A stretch of DNA of 64,000 bases, from positions 62,001-126,000 of the forward strand of contig NZ_RKRD01000001.1 of the NCBI RefSeq assembly GCF_003814745.1, given 5' to 3'. A program made the position numbers and the translations under genes. The first letter of the stretch is position 1. The number at the start of each line of letters is the position of its first letter. This DNA is from Hydrogenoanaerobacterium saccharovorans. Its GTDB lineage: Bacteria > Bacillota > Clostridia > Oscillospirales > Ruminococcaceae. Below, in pieces: positions 62,203 through 64,000 of this stretch. The notes beneath the pieces are model-generated. The model did not search any database. It had not been told where the DNA came from and saw only the letters and a list, made by a program, of their open reading frames with translations.

Positions 62203-62745
62203 ATGATTAAAATAGACTACAAGCTTAATGAAAACGATTATTTAATGTTTAATGAATATCATTTATTGAATTCATACACAGGAAAAAAATCTTTAACGAC
62301 TTTTAGAATGATGTTACCAATTATATCTTTATTGGCAATATTAATTTTTTTTATTGCTAGTGCTGATCTTGAGTTAATACTAATTGAAGTAGCCTTACTA
62401 TTCATATTATCAATTGTGTGGATAATATTTTCTAAAAATATGCTCATTATCAGCATGAAAAAGAATATTAAAAAACTAACTAAAGACGGAAAGCTCCCTT
62501 TTTCCGAAGAAGGGACACTTATATTTGATGATGATTTTATAAGCGATAAAAACTCCACTACTGAGAGTAAAACAAGATATACTAGCGTACAAAAATTCTG
62601 TATTACTGACAAGGCTGTTTATATTTATTTTTCAGCAGTTCAGGCATACATTGTTCCTTTTTCAGCTTTTTTAACAGAAACTGACAAACAGGATTTTATC
62701 AATTTTATCAATCAAAAATTTAAGATTACTAACTACATTAAATGA
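62203..62745 (+). CDS. YcxB-like membrane protein
   Basis: A 180-residue protein with a short N-terminal region ('INYKLNENDYLMFNEYHLL'-like; here 'IDYKLNENDYLMFNEYHLL'), two membrane helices (about 36-80) and a C-terminal YcxB-like domain ('GTLIFDDDFI', 'TRYTSVQKFCITDKAVYIYF', 'AYIVPFSAFLTETDKQDFIN'). The role of YcxB-like proteins is unknown. GGGAGAT precedes the ATG. An exact copy of the 27-base repeat begins six bases after the stop. Confidence 0.75.
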   Translation: MIKIDYKLNENDYLMFNEYHLLNSYTGKKSLTTFRMMLPIISLLAILIFFIASADLELILIEVALLFILSIVWIIFSKNMLIISMKKNIKKLTKDGKLPFSEEGTLIFDDDFISDKNSTTESKTRYTSVQKFCITDKAVYIYFSAVQAYIVPFSAFLTETDKQDFINFINQKFKITNYIK

Positions 62746-62750
62746 GCATC

Positions 62751-62777
62751 GTGACATGAATTGCGCATTATGTTTAT
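62751..62777 (+). repeat. Dispersed 27-bp repeat, copy B
   Basis: Identical to 52937-52963, six bases past the YcxB-like gene. Confidence 0.85.
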
Positions 62778-62858
62778 TCAAGTAATTTAATTAAAAACTT
62801 GATTTTAAACTGTAAGAATATTATTGCTGTTGAAAAAATTTAAAATAACATCTGTGTT

Positions 62859-63086
62859 AGTTATGAATCTTTAAATGATGAGCGTGTCATTATAACTTAT
62901 TCCAACAAAGGTTTAACTGAAAAAACCATTTATGATTCTAATCAAGACAAATTAGTACAAATAAAAGAAGGTAGAGGAAACATTACCCCAAACTTTCTTA
63001 GTAGTAGTATTCACGAAATTTTACCTGAGACAAATAAATTACTGCTTCTGCTAACGATATCGGTCCACCAAGATACACTGAAATAG
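62859..63086 (+). pseudogene. Start-less coding remnant
   Basis: A 75-codon open stretch without start or ribosome site, reading 'SYESLNDERVIITYSNKGLT' and 'EGRGNITPNFLSSSIHEILP'. It looks like the middle or end of a lost gene; no family is recognised. The remainder of 63087-63328 has nothing visible. Confidence 0.35.
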
Positions 63087-63328
63087 AAAATCTAACTAGA
63101 GCATCTACGAAGACTAATTTTGTAGATCAAAGTAGACAATTTTAACTATATATAAAAGTGGTATTTCTCCAAAATAAATATTCTTCTGCACTAAAGAACA
63201 ATGTTAGGATTTCTGTTAAGCAATCTTATGGATACATACAAGAAAATAAGAGCTGATTACAAAACATTATTGAAAACTATTTTCTAGGGGACTTACAGAT
63301 AGCATATGTTCTTTTGTGAGGTAAAAAA

Positions 63329-63556
63329 ATGGATAGAACAATACTGCATGTGGATTTAAACAATTTCTACCCCTCGGTGGAGTGCCTGCATCGTCTTGAA
63401 ATGCGTGGGCAGCCTGTAGCGGTAGGCGAAGATGTTGAACAGCCTCACCGTATTATCTTAGCAAAAAATTATATTGCCAAAAGATATGATGTCAAGACTG
63501 ATGATGTCATTTGGCAGGCAAAACAAAAATGCCCCAATCTTATTGTATTGCCGCCG
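63329..63556 (+). pseudogene. 5' fragment of a Y-family DNA polymerase gene (DinB-like)
   Basis: The first 76 codons of a DNA polymerase IV-type gene: 'MDRTILHVDLNNFYPSVECL' (catalytic Asp 8 and the FYASVE-type motif, here FYPSVE), 'GQPVAVGEDVEQPHRIILAK', 'KRYDVKTDDVIWQAKQKCPN' and 'LIVLPP'. At about 63541-63556 the polymerase sequence stops and antisense RHS sequence begins; the frame then closes at 63595 with unrelated codons. A full gene would need about 1.2 kb more, so it is inactive. Confidence 0.85.
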
Positions 63557-63849
63557 CTTTCCGCTTCTTTGGTCATACGACCCGCCAAATCGTAGGTGTA
63601 TGTCGTTGTTTTGCCGGTATGGTCTGTTTTGGTTCTCTGGTTACCATCCAAATTGTAGGAATAGCTGTATGAACTGAGTATAGCTGTCCCTTTTTTGTTT
63701 GTTAATCCGGTAACCAAATTCGCATCGTTATAGGTATAATCAGCAGCAGTTCCGTTGGCATTGGTTAAGGTTTTGCGGTTGCCGTTTGCATCGTAGGTGT
63801 AAGATGCAGTAGCTGCACCGTTCTCTTTTACCATGGTCAGACGGTTCAG
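63541..63849 (-). pseudogene. RHS/YD-repeat fragment
   Basis: About 100 codons of YD repeats on the minus strand: 'ASYTYDANGNRKTLTNANGT', 'ADYTYNDANLVTGLTNKKGT', 'SYSYSYNLDGNQRTKTDHTG' and 'KTTTYTYDLAGRMTKEAESG'. It has no start of its own (a TAG precedes it at 63850) and runs into the polymerase fragment at the other end. It is an internal piece of a large RHS toxin or wall-associated gene placed here by rearrangement. Confidence 0.85.
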
Positions 63850-63971
63850 CTAAGTTGCAAATTGTTTTGTTTTATTATTGGGGGCAAATATGTTTTAAAT
63901 CTTAATGAGGAATTTACACATTTGTAATTATCTTAATACCATCTTTATAAAATAAATGATAGTCTAATAGC

Positions 63972-63996
63972 AGGTGTTAGTGATATGCTAACACCT
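63972..63996. terminator. Hairpin at the window edge
   Basis: AGGTGTTAG / CTAACACCT stem with a 7-base loop. Nothing else is visible in 63850-63971; the owning gene may lie beyond the window. Confidence 0.5.
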
Positions 63997-64000
63997 TAAT

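Noticed and set aside
52937..62777. 27-base repeats considered as integron attC sites or a dif site
   Set aside because: No R''/R' core (GTTRRRY) with paired arms and no integrase gene; the similarity to Xer arms is partial.

Overview
The window looks like a chromosomal segment of an anaerobic, probably spore-forming, low-to-moderate-GC Firmicute of class Clostridia (Oscillospirales/Ruminococcaceae-like). The grounds are family content (type III glutamine synthetase, AsnA, M42 peptidases, MupG-type MurNAc-6-P operon, clostridial cysteine-rich proteins), Gram-positive ribosome binding sites, frequent TTG/GTG starts, and a sequence matching the sigma-K promoter consensus. No database search was run; product names rest on recognised motifs and overall family resemblance.

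Positions 1 to about 41,200 are core-like. In order they hold: an amidase-SH3 lysin, superoxide dismutase, TspO and a MATE pump on the minus strand; a murR-murQ-murP-mupG operon that imports and breaks down N-acetylmuramic acid compounds, facing an HPr-like protein whose position 46 is Lys; a VanZ-like and an EpsG-like membrane protein; mtnA; a cluster of cysteine-rich and DUF11 proteins without signal peptides, with sigma-K-like promoters, which I infer to be spore-surface proteins; a duplicated BspA-like secreted protein; tRNA-Lys; a CsbB/YfhO-type glycosylation pair; YfbR; recA-recX; rimO-pgsA-cysS-GNAT; a small lipoprotein bracketed by two identical terminators; an asnA-glnN-oppA block; a ChrB N-terminal-domain protein; a GNAT; murD; two tandem M42 peptidases; a GNAT; and an aluminium-resistance/methionine gamma-lyase-like enzyme.

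At tRNA-Leu (41,095-41,180) the character changes. From there to 64,000 the sequence is more AT-rich, gene-poor in places, and full of remnants. This accessory region carries a putative defence island: a HEPN-like protein with an RNxxxH motif (41.4 kb), a two-gene unit of a TIGR02391/Ymh-like HEPN protein and a large CSD-like/P-loop ATPase/RNxxxH protein (44.5-47.7 kb), a DUF2971 protein, a HEPN/TOPRIM protein, and a 3'-truncated DUF262/HNH (GmrSD-like) protein. Between them is an arsenic operon in decay: arsR, an ACR3 permease lacking its N-terminal part, a Mef-like MFS transporter, arsD, arsA and a truncated, frameshifted arsC, plus a second, separately transcribed arsR. Other remnants are a gene with two in-frame TAA codons, a serine-recombinase fragment, a 5' fragment of a Y-family polymerase joined to an antisense RHS fragment, and dispersed short repeats.

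The best candidate for an undescribed system is the 44,488-47,730 pair: a HEPN protein coupled to an ATPase that has an OB-like N-terminus and a second possible HEPN active site at its C-terminus.
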